Positions 47,896 to 56,176 of a DNA stretch of 64,000 nucleotides are shown piece after piece. The first letter of the stretch is position 1, and every line of letters starts with the position of its first letter. Below the pieces are notes generated by a model. That model was not told the origin of the DNA and did no database searches. It saw nothing but the letters and a program-made list of their open reading frames with translations. The stretch is taken from the NCBI RefSeq assembly GCF_006715785.1, contig NZ_VFNX01000001.1:248001-312000 (forward strand), in the 5' to 3' direction. The position numbers and the translations under genes are program-made. This stretch comes from Streptomyces puniciscabiei (lineage in GTDB: Bacteria; Actinomycetota; Actinomycetes; Streptomycetales; Streptomycetaceae).

Positions 47896-49515
47896 CTAGC
47901 GGGCGCGCTCCACTCGGCGTTCGTCCCACACCGGTTCCGCCGTCTCACGCACGCGGCCGTCGGCGCCGAAGACCAGGTAGCGGTCGAAGGAGCGGGCGAA
48001 CCAGCGGTCGTGCGTGACGGCGAGGACCGTGCCGTCGAAGGCCTCCAGACCCTCCTGCAGGGCCTCGGCCGACTCCAGGTCGAGGTTGTCGGTCGGCTCG
48101 TCCAGCAGCAGCGCGGTCGCGCCCGCCAGCTCCAGCAGCAGGATCTGGAAGCGGGCCTGCTGGCCGCCGGAGAGCCGGTCGAAGGTCTGCTCGGCCTGCA
48201 GGGTCAGCTCGTAGCGGCGCAGCCGGGACATGGCGGCGCCGCGATCCTGGGAGTGCTCCTTCCACAGGATGTCGAGGAGGGTACGGCCCGCCAGCTCGGG
48301 GTGGGCGTGGGTCTGTGCGAAGTGGCCCGGGACGACGCGTGCGCCGAGTTTCCACTTCCCCGTGTGCGCGACGTCCTCGCCGGCCAGCAGGCGCAGGAAG
48401 TGGGACTTGCCGGAGCCGTTGGAGCCGAGGACGGCGACCCGTTCGCCGTAGAAGACCTCCAGGTCGAACGGCCGCATCAGGCCGGACAGTTCGAGTCCCT
48501 CGCAGGTGACGGCCCGTACGCCGGTGCGGCCGCCCTTCAGGCGCATGGTGATGTCCTGCTCGCGCGGCGGCTCCGGCGGGGGGCCGGCCTCCTCGAACTT
48601 GCGCAGCCGGGTCTGGGCGGCGGCGTACCGGGAGGCCAACTCGTGGCTGACGGAGGCGGCCTGACGGAGGTTCAGCACCAGCTTCTTCAGCTGGGCGTGC
48701 TTCTCGTCCCAGCGGCGTCGCAACTCCTCGAAGCGGGCGAAGCGTTCACGGCGGGCCTCGTGGTAAGTGGCGAAGCCGCCGCCGTGCACCCAGGCGTCGG
48801 CACCGGCCGGGCCGGGCTCCACGGAGACGATCTTCTCGGCGGCGCGGGCGAGGAGTTCACGGTCGTGGGAGACGAACAGGACCGTCTTGGGGGTCTCCTG
48901 GAGCTGCTGCTCGAGCCATCGTTTGCCGGGCACGTCGAGGTAGTTGTCCGGCTCGTCCAGCAGCAGGACCTCGTCGGTGCCGCGCAGCAGCGCCTCCAGC
49001 ACGAGGCGTTTCTGCTCGCCGCCGGAGAGGGTGCGCACCTGGCGCCACTGGGCGCGCTCGTAGGGCATGCCGAGGGCCGCGGTGGTGCACATGTCCCACA
49101 GGGTCTCGGCCTCGTAGCCGCGTGCCTCGGCCCAGTCGGCGAGGGCCTGCGCGTAGGCCAGCTGGGCGGCCTCGTCGTCGACGGTCATGAGGGCGTGCTC
49201 GGCCTCGTCGACCGCCTTGGCCGCCTCGCGGATGCGGGGCGGGGCGACGGAGACGAGGAGGTCCCGTACGGTCGTCTCGTCCCGTACGGAGCCCACGAAC
49301 TGGCGCATCACGCCGAGGCCGCCGCTGACGGTGACGGTGCCGCCGTGCGGCTTCAGCTCCCCGGAGATCAGCCGGAGCAGCGTCGTCTTGCCGGCGCCGT
49401 TCGGGCCGACCAGGGCGACGGCGGCGCCTTCCCCGACCCGGAAGGACACGTCTCCGAGCAGCGTCCTCCCGTCGGGGAGGTGGTACTCGAGGTGCGCGGC
49501 TTCCAGATGTCCCAT
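47896..49515 (-). CDS. ABC-F family ATPase (translation factor-like)
   Basis: A 539-residue protein with two ABC ATPase domains and no membrane part, the ABC-F layout. Walker A motifs are GPNGAGKTTLLRL and GSNGSGKSHFLRL; signature motifs LSGGEQKRLVLEALL and LSGGQQARFQILLLEL; Walker B LLLDEPDNYLD and LLLDEPTDNLD. The linker lies at about 250-330. ABC-F proteins act on the ribosome, some giving antibiotic protection. The ATG at 49515 begins MGHLEAAHLEYHLPDG. It converges on the baeRF gene with 17 bases between the stops. Confidence 0.9.
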   Translation of the reverse strand: MGHLEAAHLEYHLPDGRTLLGDVSFRVGEGAAVALVGPNGAGKTTLLRLISGELKPHGGTVTVSGGLGVMRQFVGSVRDETTVRDLLVSVAPPRIREAAKAVDEAEHALMTVDDEAAQLAYAQALADWAEARGYEAETLWDMCTTAALGMPYERAQWRQVRTLSGGEQKRLVLEALLRGTDEVLLLDEPDNYLDVPGKRWLEQQLQETPKTVLFVSHDRELLARAAEKIVSVEPGPAGADAWVHGGGFATYHEARRERFARFEELRRRWDEKHAQLKKLVLNLRQAASVSHELASRYAAAQTRLRKFEEAGPPPEPPREQDITMRLKGGRTGVRAVTCEGLELSGLMRPFDLEVFYGERVAVLGSNGSGKSHFLRLLAGEDVAHTGKWKLGARVVPGHFAQTHAHPELAGRTLLDILWKEHSQDRGAAMSRLRRYELTLQAEQTFDRLSGGQQARFQILLLELAGATALLLDEPTDNLDLESAEALQEGLEAFDGTVLAVTHDRWFARSFDRYLVFGADGRVRETAEPVWDERRVERAR

Positions 49516-50014
49516 GGGGAGGCATTCTCCGGGCCGCCCCCGCCTCCGGGCAACCGCTTATCGCCCGGCCCGCCCCAGGCCACCGGCCTCCTGACCTGCA
49601 CCACCCCTCCACGAACACCGCTCGCCGGTCCCGGCCCGGCCTGCCCACGAGCCTCCGCGCCGCCTCCCGATCCCGCGGAGGCGGGCAGATGCACTCGGCC
49701 ACGTTCAGCTCGGCCTGCGCGCCGGAATTCCCCATGTCCCGCGTTCCCGGTATGGAGCCCCTCCCCGCATGCGCCGCCCACCAGCCCTCAGCCCGTCCCC
49801 CACAGCGGCCCCGCAGCGTTCAGCCATCGCAAGCGCCGCCCAGGCCTCCCCCGGCGGCCACCCGGTACGCCCGATCCCCCGGCTCCCGCCGCCGCCCGGC
49901 CGCGCCGGCCACCGGCTTTTACTACCGACCGCCTGCCCCGCCGTAAGCCCACCGGCCCTCCGTACCCGGCCGCCTGCCCTGCCACAGCCACCGTCCCTCC
50001 CCGCCCAAGGCCGG
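49516..50014. other. Gene-free stretch of 499 bases
   Basis: The plus strand is strongly C-rich and the frames that stay open show no family features, only Pro/Arg-rich translations. I see no RNA gene. It contains the upstream region of the ABC-F gene at its left end. Confidence 0.4.
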
Positions 50015-50671
50015 CTACCGCGCCGTATCCACCCGCTCCCCCGTCGGACCGGCCTCTCCCGCCGGTTCCACCGTGGTCCCCTCCCAGGACACGGCCTTCC
50101 AGCCGTCGGAGGGGGAGCCCTCCAGGGCGATCACGCCGGTGTTGCCCAGGGGGCGGGCGGCGGCGAAGGGGACGTCGACGTTGTGGGCGCGGGCGGCGGC
50201 CCACAGGCGGATCGCGGCGCCGTGGCTGACCATGGCGACCGTGCCGGCGCCGCTCGCGGCGGCCTCGGCGATCACGGCGTCGTACCGGGCCAGGGCCTCC
50301 TCGCCGCTCTCTCCGCCGGGGATGCGCGGCGCGGTGTCGCCGGCCGCCCAGGCGAAGATCGTGCGCATGTACTCCCGGCCCTCGGCGGACTCGCCGGGCA
50401 GCATCTCCAGGTCGCCGGCGGACACCTCGCGGATTCCGTCCCGGACGATGACCTCGAGGCCCCGGGCGGCGGCCAGCGGGGCGGCGGTGAGCCGGGCGCG
50501 CAGCAGGGGCGAGGCGTACACGGCCTCGATGACCTCGCCGGCGAGCGCCTCGGGCAGTGCGGCGGCCTGTGCCTCGCCCAGCTCGGTCAGCGCAGGGCCC
50601 GGCACGGCGGTGTCCAGCAGATGGTGCACGTTGGACGGGGTTTCGCCGTGGCGGACGAGGAGCAGGCGCAT
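50015..50671 (-). CDS. Histidine phosphatase (phosphoglycerate mutase-like)
   Basis: A 218-residue member of branch 1 of the histidine phosphatase family, with the RHG motif in LLLVRHGETPSN (phospho-His), ASPLLRARLTA, and the second His in AMVSHGAAIRLW. The ATG at 50671 follows AAGGAG. Members dephosphorylate sugar phosphates or phosphoserine-like metabolites; the substrate is unknown. It is divergent from the PAP2/DAGK fusion, 79 bases apart. Confidence 0.9.
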   Translation of the reverse strand: MRLLLVRHGETPSNVHHLLDTAVPGPALTELGEAQAAALPEALAGEVIEAVYASPLLRARLTAAPLAAARGLEVIVRDGIREVSAGDLEMLPGESAEGREYMRTIFAWAAGDTAPRIPGGESGEEALARYDAVIAEAAASGAGTVAMVSHGAAIRLWAAARAHNVDVPFAAARPLGNTGVIALEGSPSDGWKAVSWEGTTVEPAGEAGPTGERVDTAR

Positions 50672-50750
50672 GCGGGGGCTCCTTACGGCGCCGGCGGGTG
50701 TCCGGCGCGGACAGGCACAAGAAACGGGCACTTCAGGGTAACCGGACTCC

Positions 50751-52259
50751 ATGAGCCCGGACCTGGACCTGACCCGCCTGGAGCCGGCCGCCCGTGCGGC
50801 CGGCCGGAGCCCGCTGTGTCGGCTGCTGGAACTGGACGGCCGCCTGTTCGAGGCGGCCGCCGCCTGGCACTGGCCCGGCGCCGAGCGGGTGCTGCCCCGC
50901 CTGAGTCACAGCGCGAACCACGGGGTGCTGTGGTTCGCGACGGCCGCCGCGATGGCGGCGAGCCGCACCCCGAGGGCCCGCCGGGCGGCCGCCCGGGGCC
51001 TGGCCTCCCTCAGCCTGGCCTCGCTGGCCATCAACACGATCGGCAAGCGCTCGGTGCGCCGCGCCCGCCCGGTACTGGACCCGGTGCCGCTGGCGCGGCA
51101 GCTCAGGCGGCAGCCGATCACCACGTCGTTCCCGTCGGGGCACTCCGCGTCGGCCGCCGCGTTCGCGACCGGGGTCGCGCTGGAGTCCCCGGCGTGGGGC
51201 GCGGCGCTGGCGCCGGTGGCGTTCTCGGTGGCGGCCTCCCGGGTGTACACGGGCGTTCACTTCCCGAGCGACGTGCTGGCCGGGGCGGCGCTCGGCGCGG
51301 GCGCGGCCTTCCTGGTACGCCGGCTGGTGCCGACCCGCGCCCAGGTGCGGCGGCGGTCCCGGCCCCGCGCCGAGGCTCCTGCGCTGCCCGAGGGCGACGG
51401 TCTGGTGGTGGTCGCCAACCGGGCCTCGGGGACGGCCGACCGGATCGGTGCGCTGCGCGGCGCGCTGCCGCGGGCGGAGATCGTCGAGTGCGCGCCGGAG
51501 GAGGTCGGCGACGAACTGGCGAAGGCGGCGGCCCGTGCCCGGGTGCTCGGCGTGTGCGGCGGCGACGGCACCGTGAACGCGGCCGCGAGGGTCGCGCTCG
51601 CCCACGGGCTGCCGCTCGCGGTGCTGCCGGGCGGCACCCTCAACCACTTCGCCCTCGACCTGGGCGTGGTGGACGAGCGCGATCTGGCCTGGGCGGTCCG
51701 GCACGGCGAGGCGGTGCGGGTGGACGCGGTCCGCTGGGCCACCGACGACGGCGAGGGCCTGTCCCTGAACACGCTGAGCCTGGGCGTCTATCCGGAGCTG
51801 GTGCGCGTGCGGGAGCGGTGGTCGCACCGGATCGGCGGCTGGCCGGCCGGCCTGCTGGGCGCCCTGCGGGTGCTGCGCGCGGACCGGCATCCGCTGGAGG
51901 TGGAGCTGGGCGGTGAACGGCGGCCGTTGTGGCTGCTGTTCGTCGGCAACGGCGTCTACCACCGCATGGGGCTCGCGCCCGGCCGCCGTACCGATCTCGC
52001 GGACGGTCTGCTGGATGTGCGGGTGGTGCACGGCAGCCGGCGGCCCGCGCTGCGGCTGCTGGCGGCGGCCGCCGCGGGTCCGCTGACCCGTTCTCCGGCC
52101 CACTCGGCGGTGCAGGTGACCCGGCTGCGGGTGACCGGTCTCGCGCCGGGCACCCCGATGGCGTACGACGGCGAGGTGACCACCGTGTCGGGCGAGGTGA
52201 CCCTGGAGAAGCTGCCGGAGGCCTTGACGGTCTACCGCCCGCTGCGCACTGCTTCCTGA
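50751..52259 (+). CDS. PAP2 phosphatase fused to diacylglycerol-kinase-like domain
   Basis: A 502-residue two-domain lipid enzyme. The N-terminal half is a membrane PAP2 phosphatase with KRSVRRARP, SFPSGHSAS and SRVYTGVHFPSDVLAG. The C-terminal half is a DAGK_cat/NAD-kinase-like domain with GVCGGDGTVNAAARVA and LPGGTLNHFALDLG. The same protein can therefore remove a phosphate from a lipid phosphate and add one to a lipid, a fusion seen in actinobacteria. The ATG at 50751 is taken; the ribosome site is weak. It is followed by a methyltransferase gene 144 bases later. Confidence 0.88.
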   Translation: MSPDLDLTRLEPAARAAGRSPLCRLLELDGRLFEAAAAWHWPGAERVLPRLSHSANHGVLWFATAAAMAASRTPRARRAAARGLASLSLASLAINTIGKRSVRRARPVLDPVPLARQLRRQPITTSFPSGHSASAAAFATGVALESPAWGAALAPVAFSVAASRVYTGVHFPSDVLAGAALGAGAAFLVRRLVPTRAQVRRRSRPRAEAPALPEGDGLVVVANRASGTADRIGALRGALPRAEIVECAPEEVGDELAKAAARARVLGVCGGDGTVNAAARVALAHGLPLAVLPGGTLNHFALDLGVVDERDLAWAVRHGEAVRVDAVRWATDDGEGLSLNTLSLGVYPELVRVRERWSHRIGGWPAGLLGALRVLRADRHPLEVELGGERRPLWLLFVGNGVYHRMGLAPGRRTDLADGLLDVRVVHGSRRPALRLLAAAAAGPLTRSPAHSAVQVTRLRVTGLAPGTPMAYDGEVTTVSGEVTLEKLPEALTVYRPLRTAS

Positions 52260-52277
52260 CGCACCATCAGACAAGGA

Positions 52278-52290
52278 TGACGTAGCGTCA
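52278..52290. promoter_or_regulatory. Small inverted repeat TGACG-TAG-CGTCA
   Basis: A 5-base-arm dyad 114 bases upstream of the methyltransferase start, in a less GC-rich stretch that includes TGAAATGG and TCATTATTCGG. It may be a promoter or operator; no regulator is known. Confidence 0.3.
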
Positions 52291-52403
52291 GACCAGTATG
52301 TGAAATGGCGGTCTCATTATTCGGCATCCGCGCGTACGGTGATGCGTACCGGCCCGGGCGAGGGCGACGAAGGCCCGGACGAGGGTGACGAAGGGGAGCA
52401 GCC

Positions 52404-53225
52404 ATGCCGAAAGCGCAGGAGACCGCCGTCTACACGCACGGGCACCACGAGTCGGTGCTGCGGTCGCACACCTGGCGGACCGCCGAGAACTCCGCGGCCT
52501 ATCTGCTCGGCTCCCTGAAGCCCCACATGCGAATCCTGGACATCGGCTGCGGGCCGGGCACCATCACCGCCGATCTGGCGGCCCTGGTCCCGGACGGCCA
52601 CGTCACCGGCGTCGACCACGCGCCGGGCATCCTGGAACAGGCCCGGGCCACCGCCGCCGGGCGCGGCCTGACCAACGTGGACTTCGCGGTAGCCGACGTG
52701 CACGCCCTGGACCACCCGGACGACACCTTCTGCGTGGTCCACGCCCACCAGGTGCTGCAGCACGTCGGCGACCCGGTACAGGCACTGCGCGAGATGCACC
52801 GGGTGACGAAGCCGGGCGGGTTCATCGCCGTACGCGACGCGGACTACGCGGCGATGACCTGGTACCCGGCGGTGGAGGGCCTCACCGACTGGCTGGACCT
52901 GTACGAGCGGGTGGCCCGGGCCAACGGCGGCGAGCCCGACGCCGGGCGCCGGCTGAAGGCATGGGCGCTGGCCGCCGGGCTGACCGACATCACCGCCACC
53001 TCCAGCACCTGGACCTTCGCCACGGCCGAGGAGCGGGCCTGGTGGAGCGGCCTGTGGGCCGACCGCACCCTGGCCTCCTCCTACGCGGAACGCGCCGCGC
53101 AAGGCGGTCACGCGACGGAGGCACAGCTGCGGGCCGTCGCCGGGGCGTGGCGGGAGTGGGGCCGACGGGAGGACGGCTGGTTCGCGGTACTGCACGCGGA
53201 AATTCTGTGCCGTAAGGCAGCCTGA
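52404..53225 (+). CDS. Class I SAM-dependent methyltransferase (UbiE/COQ5-like)
   Basis: A 273-residue methyltransferase. Motif I is ILDIGCGPGTITADLAAL, the acidic loop is VTGVDHAPGILEQA, motif II is VHAHQVLQHVGDP, and VTKPGGFIAVRDADY is the post-motif strand. It resembles the streptomycete group often found near secondary metabolite or membrane genes, but no such cluster is beside it. The ATG at 52404 has GGGGAG before it. The stop is embedded in a hairpin at 53221-53240. Confidence 0.87.
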   Translation: MPKAQETAVYTHGHHESVLRSHTWRTAENSAAYLLGSLKPHMRILDIGCGPGTITADLAALVPDGHVTGVDHAPGILEQARATAAGRGLTNVDFAVADVHALDHPDDTFCVVHAHQVLQHVGDPVQALREMHRVTKPGGFIAVRDADYAAMTWYPAVEGLTDWLDLYERVARANGGEPDAGRRLKAWALAAGLTDITATSSTWTFATAEERAWWSGLWADRTLASSYAERAAQGGHATEAQLRAVAGAWREWGRREDGWFAVLHAEILCRKAA

Positions 53226-53240
53226 ATCCCGAGATTCAGG
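53221..53240 (+). terminator. Small hairpin at the end of the methyltransferase gene
   Basis: CCTGAATC pairs perfectly with GATTCAGG around CCGA. It covers the stop codon and lies 25 bases before the start of the next gene, so it may be a weak terminator or an mRNA structure. Confidence 0.5.
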
Positions 53241-53264
53241 AAACCCGGAATGCAGGAGGTCATT

Positions 53265-53435
53265 ATGGTTCCCATCCTGCTGGTATTGCTTTTGGCGCTC
53301 ATTCTGTTCGGCGTCGGATTCGCGGTGAAGGTTCTCTGGTGGATTGCCCTGGCAGTGCTGGTGGTCTGGCTGCTGGGTTTCCTGGTCCGCAGCACGACCG
53401 CCGCCGGCGGCAGGAGCCGCTGGTACCGGTGGTGA
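53265..53435 (+). CDS. Small hydrophobic membrane protein (56 residues)
   Basis: 56 residues, with two hydrophobic helices (VPILLVLLLALILFGVGF and WWIALAVLVVWLLGFLV) and a basic tail RSRWYRW. Very short 'hydrophobic proteins' of this kind recur in streptomycetes. The ATG at 53265 follows AGGAGG at five bases; an in-frame ATG at 53250 lies before that site and is less likely. The stop is 6 bases from the facing gvpK stop. Function unknown. Confidence 0.75.
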   Translation: MVPILLVLLLALILFGVGFAVKVLWWIALAVLVVWLLGFLVRSTTAAGGRSRWYRW

Positions 53436-53441
53436 GATGAG

Positions 53442-53723
53442 CTAGTCCCGGGGAAGCAGCGGTCCGAGCGGCCCGAGGTCCAGATTCAGGTCCTCGGGCC
53501 GCAGTCCGTAGCGCTCGCGCAGTTCGGCCATGCGCTCCTCCAGGAGCATCAACGTGAGCCCGATCCGCTCCTCCTGCTCCTCGGTCAGCTCGCCGGTGTC
53601 GAAGCGGCGCACGGCCTGCCGTTCCATCAGCTGCCGGAGCAGTTCCACCACCGTGAGCACCAGTTTCACCAAGTCGCGCTCGACCGTGTCGGGTTCCAGG
53701 TCGAGCCGGTTGCGCCGGGTCAC
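53442..53723 (-). CDS. gvpK: GvpK, gas vesicle protein
   Basis: The last gene of the gvp operon, 93 residues. NRLDLEPDTVERDLVKLVLTVVELLRQLMERQAVRRFD is the diagnostic core of GvpK, a minor protein needed for gas vesicle assembly. The start is GTG at 53723, overlapping the stop of gvpS by GTGA. It faces a small membrane-protein gene with six bases between stops. Confidence 0.93.
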   Translation of the reverse strand: MTRRNRLDLEPDTVERDLVKLVLTVVELLRQLMERQAVRRFDTGELTEEQEERIGLTLMLLEERMAELRERYGLRPEDLNLDLGPLGPLLPRD

Positions 53724-53929
53724 ATGAGCTCCTCTGGAGAGGGGGAAACCAGCTCGAAGGGCGAGGGGACCGACTCGTTCACCGAGCTGATCAGGGCGTT
53801 CAGGTCGATACGCACGAGGTCCACGTCCGCGATCCTGAGGGTGATGTCGCCCGTGATGACGACTCCACCGGCGAGCAGCCGGTCGAGCAGGTCGACAAGG
53901 GCGATCTCGCGCCGCTCCACGACGGTCAC
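53720..53929 (-). CDS. gvpS: GvpS, GvpA-related gas vesicle structural protein
   Basis: 69 residues, a member of the GvpA/J/S family of small shell-related proteins: ALVDLLDRLLAGGVVITGDITLRIADVDLVRIDLNALISSV follows the amphipathic alpha-beta-beta-alpha pattern of GvpA. The GTG at 53929 overlaps the stop of gvpL by GTGA, and its end overlaps gvpK. Position (between gvpL and gvpK) fixes the name, as in other Streptomyces gvp clusters. Confidence 0.88.
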   Translation of the reverse strand: MTVVERREIALVDLLDRLLAGGVVITGDITLRIADVDLVRIDLNALISSVNESVPSPFELVSPSPEELM

Positions 53930-54696
53930 GTCTCCCCCTCCCCCGTAAATGAATAGGCGGCCCAGGGACCGGTGAGTTCCACCCGGATTCCGGGCGCCTC
54001 GTCCTTTGTGCGGTCCACCAGTTCCACGAATTCCTCGGAGTGCATTCGGGGCACCAGATAGGCCGCGTTGAGGACATTTCGGCCGGGCACTGCGGAAAGT
54101 GCGGAATTCTGCGGCGGGTGCATCCGGGAATCCTCGGCGTACTGGCACAGACGCTCGTGCAGCGACCGGGCGAACTCCTCGGCCCGCTGCCACTTCTCCT
54201 CCTGGGCATGACTGCTCTCGCGCCGCCGGCGCAGATAGTCCCGACCGCTCCCCGGCTTCGCTGCGGTGGCCGGCGCGGGCTCGGCGGGCTCGGCGGGCTC
54301 GGCCTCCAGGTACACCTTCACACCCCACTCGACGCGGCCTTCCAGCCGGTCGAGGATGCGCCTGAAGTCCTCCTCGCGGGCCTCGATCATCGAGCGCACC
54401 CCGCTGCAGTCCCTGAAGACGGTCCCGAGCCGGAGCGGCAGCGGGGTGGTGACCGTGGTGAGCGCGTCGATCACGCCCTGGTGGGCGCGGGCGGTCGCGG
54501 CCAGCCAGTCCAGGTCCTCCAGGTGGGCCTTGAGGGCCACCTCGCTGAAATCGGTTTCCGGGACCTGGCCGATGACCGCGACCAGGCCGTGGTGGTGCAG
54601 CAGCCCGGGCGGAACGCCCCCGATGCCCGTGAGCTGGGACTGCAGGGGCGTCCCGAAGGGGTGGCAGACGGCGTACACATAGCGCAGTCCGGTCAT
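53926..54696 (-). CDS. gvpL: GvpL, GvpL/GvpF-family gas vesicle protein
   Basis: 256 residues, of the GvpL/GvpF family needed for gas vesicle formation. YVYAVCHPF opens the first domain, TPLPLRLGTVFRD is the conserved centre, VEWGVKVYLEAE starts the second domain, and LTGPWAAYSFTGEGE is the family ending. A charged, Ala/Pro-rich insert with EPAEPAEPAP lies near 180. The ATG at 54696 overlaps the gvpJ stop by four bases. Confidence 0.92.
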   Translation of the reverse strand: MTGLRYVYAVCHPFGTPLQSQLTGIGGVPPGLLHHHGLVAVIGQVPETDFSEVALKAHLEDLDWLAATARAHQGVIDALTTVTTPLPLRLGTVFRDCSGVRSMIEAREEDFRRILDRLEGRVEWGVKVYLEAEPAEPAEPAPATAAKPGSGRDYLRRRRESSHAQEEKWQRAEEFARSLHERLCQYAEDSRMHPPQNSALSAVPGRNVLNAAYLVPRMHSEEFVELVDRTKDEAPGIRVELTGPWAAYSFTGEGET

Positions 54697-55028
54697 GGGG
54701 CCTCCTTCGGCACGTGGCCCGGCTCCAGCTCCTCCAGCCGGGCCAGCCGTTCCCTCAGCTCGGCGTTCTCCCGGGTCAGCTCGTCGCGGCGGGCCCGGGA
54801 CGACAGGGCCGGGTCGCTCTCCCACCAGTCGATCCCCATCTCCTTGGCCTTGTCCACCGAGGCGACGATGAGCCTCAGCTTGACGGTCAGCAGTTCGATG
54901 TCGAGCAGGTTGATCCGGATGTCACCCGCGATCACGATGCCCTTGTCGAGCACACGCTCGAGGATGTCGGCGAGGTTGGCTCCACTGCTGTGGCCGTACG
55001 GCTCGGGGAACCGGCTGGACGTCGTCAT
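54693..55028 (-). CDS. gvpJ: GvpJ, GvpA-related gas vesicle protein
   Basis: 111 residues. Residues 18-70 carry the GvpA-like core (NLADILERVLDKGIVIAGDIRINLLDIELLTVKLRLIVASVDKA) with the typical W at GIDWWESDP. A C-terminal coiled-coil tail (RDELTRENAELRERLARLEELE) follows. GvpJ is thought to act at the tips or in nucleating the shell. The ATG at 55028 overlaps the gvpZ stop by four bases. Confidence 0.92.
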   Translation of the reverse strand: MTTSSRFPEPYGHSSGANLADILERVLDKGIVIAGDIRINLLDIELLTVKLRLIVASVDKAKEMGIDWWESDPALSSRARRDELTRENAELRERLARLEELEPGHVPKEAP

Positions 55029-56176
55029 CGACGGCTCCTGCCTCCGGCGTACTCGGGTTCCTCTTCTTCCTCGTACTCGCCCTCGGGTTCCTCACCCTCC
55101 TCGGCTTCGTCCTCATAGGGCTCCTCGTCCTCGGCCTCGTACTCCTCGGGCTCGCCCTCTGCTTCCTCCTCGTCCTCTGCTTCCTCCTCGTCCTCTGCTT
55201 CCTCCTCGCCCTCGTACTCCTCGGCCTCCCCCTCGGCGCCTTCGTCCTCCGTGTCCTCGTCCTCGGGCGCCTCGGCCTCCTGCTCCTGTTCCTCCTCGGC
55301 CACGGCGTCCTCGTGGCTTTGCACCACCTCGCCGTCGCGGATCTCGCCGCGCCAGCTGTCCTCCGCCTCGCCCTTGAGGGTGATGAAGCGGGCGAAGTTC
55401 TTCAGGTCCAGCCTGACCCGGCGGCCCTGGGCGCGCCAGATGTTGCCGGTCTTCTCGAACAGGCCGGTCGGGTAGTACTCGATGACCAGCAGGACGCGGG
55501 TGAGGTTCTCCTCCAGCCGGTGGAAGGAGACCACGCCCTTGGTGGTGCCCTTGGCACCCTCCGACGTCCACTGGATGCGGTAGTCGGGTATCTGTTCGGT
55601 GGTCTGCGCCTTCCAACTACGGCTGGACCAGAATATCTTCGCCTGCCAGTCGGAATGGGTGTCGTCGGCACGGTTCGCGCTTTTGACGCCCTTGGCGAAG
55701 CTGCTGAAGTCCTTGTACTGGGTCCACTGGTCGTAGGCGGTGCGCAGCGGTACGCCGACGTCGATGGACTCCATGATGACGGTGGGCTTCTTGCCCGCGC
55801 CGCCCTTCTTGCCCTTGCTGCCGCCGAGGCTTCTGACCGCGTTCATCACGTTGTCCTTCATGCGGGATCCGCCCAGCTCCAGCGCGGAGCGCAGAGGGCC
55901 CTTGCCCTCGGCGAGCTTGCGGCCGCCATCGAGCGCCAGCTTGGCGAAGCCAGGGCTGTTGCCTTCGGCTATGTCGTTGAGCTTGCCCGTGGTCTCGCCG
56001 AGCTTGCGGCCGAGGCCGGTGAGCATCTTCGTGGCCTGTGCGGCCAGAAAGTCCTGGGCCTCCGCCTTCAGCCGGTCGGCAGCCTCGCTGTGGGCCAGAC
56101 CGGTCAGCGGGTTGTCCTTGGCCGCACCCGTGGCCTTGTCGGCCGCGGAGGTGGCCGATCCGAGGGTCTCGGTCAT
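55025..56176 (-). CDS. gvpZ: GvpZ, SRPBCC-family gas vesicle protein with acidic tail
   Basis: 383 residues, found only in actinobacterial gvp clusters. The N-terminal 110 residues are helical and polar; residues about 125-285 form an SRPBCC/START-like domain (IDVGVPLRTAYDQWTQYKDF and EYYPTGLFEKTGNIWRAQGRRVRLDL). The last 90-95 residues are almost pure Glu/Asp, with an EEAEDE repeat. The ATG at 56176 overlaps the gvpY stop by four bases. The strongly negative tail mirrors the strongly positive tail of GvpY. Its role in vesicle formation is not established. Confidence 0.85.
   Translation of the reverse strand: MTETLGSATSAADKATGAAKDNPLTGLAHSEAADRLKAEAQDFLAAQATKMLTGLGRKLGETTGKLNDIAEGNSPGFAKLALDGGRKLAEGKGPLRSALELGGSRMKDNVMNAVRSLGGSKGKKGGAGKKPTVIMESIDVGVPLRTAYDQWTQYKDFSSFAKGVKSANRADDTHSDWQAKIFWSSRSWKAQTTEQIPDYRIQWTSEGAKGTTKGVVSFHRLEENLTRVLLVIEYYPTGLFEKTGNIWRAQGRRVRLDLKNFARFITLKGEAEDSWRGEIRDGEVVQSHEDAVAEEEQEQEAEAPEDEDTEDEGAEGEAEEYEGEEEAEDEEEAEDEEEAEGEPEEYEAEDEEPYEDEAEEGEEPEGEYEEEEEPEYAGGRSRR
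55160..55210 (-). repeat. 18-base tandem repeat in the gvpZ acidic tail
   Basis: About 2.8 copies of an 18-base unit (TGCTTCCTCCTCGTCCTC on the plus strand), encoding EDEEEA-type hexads. The first two copies are identical. Confidence 0.8.

Noticed and set aside
49516..50014. Possible small genes in the gap between the ABC-F and phosphatase genes
   Set aside because: Open frames translate as Pro/Arg-rich sequence without ribosome sites or family features.
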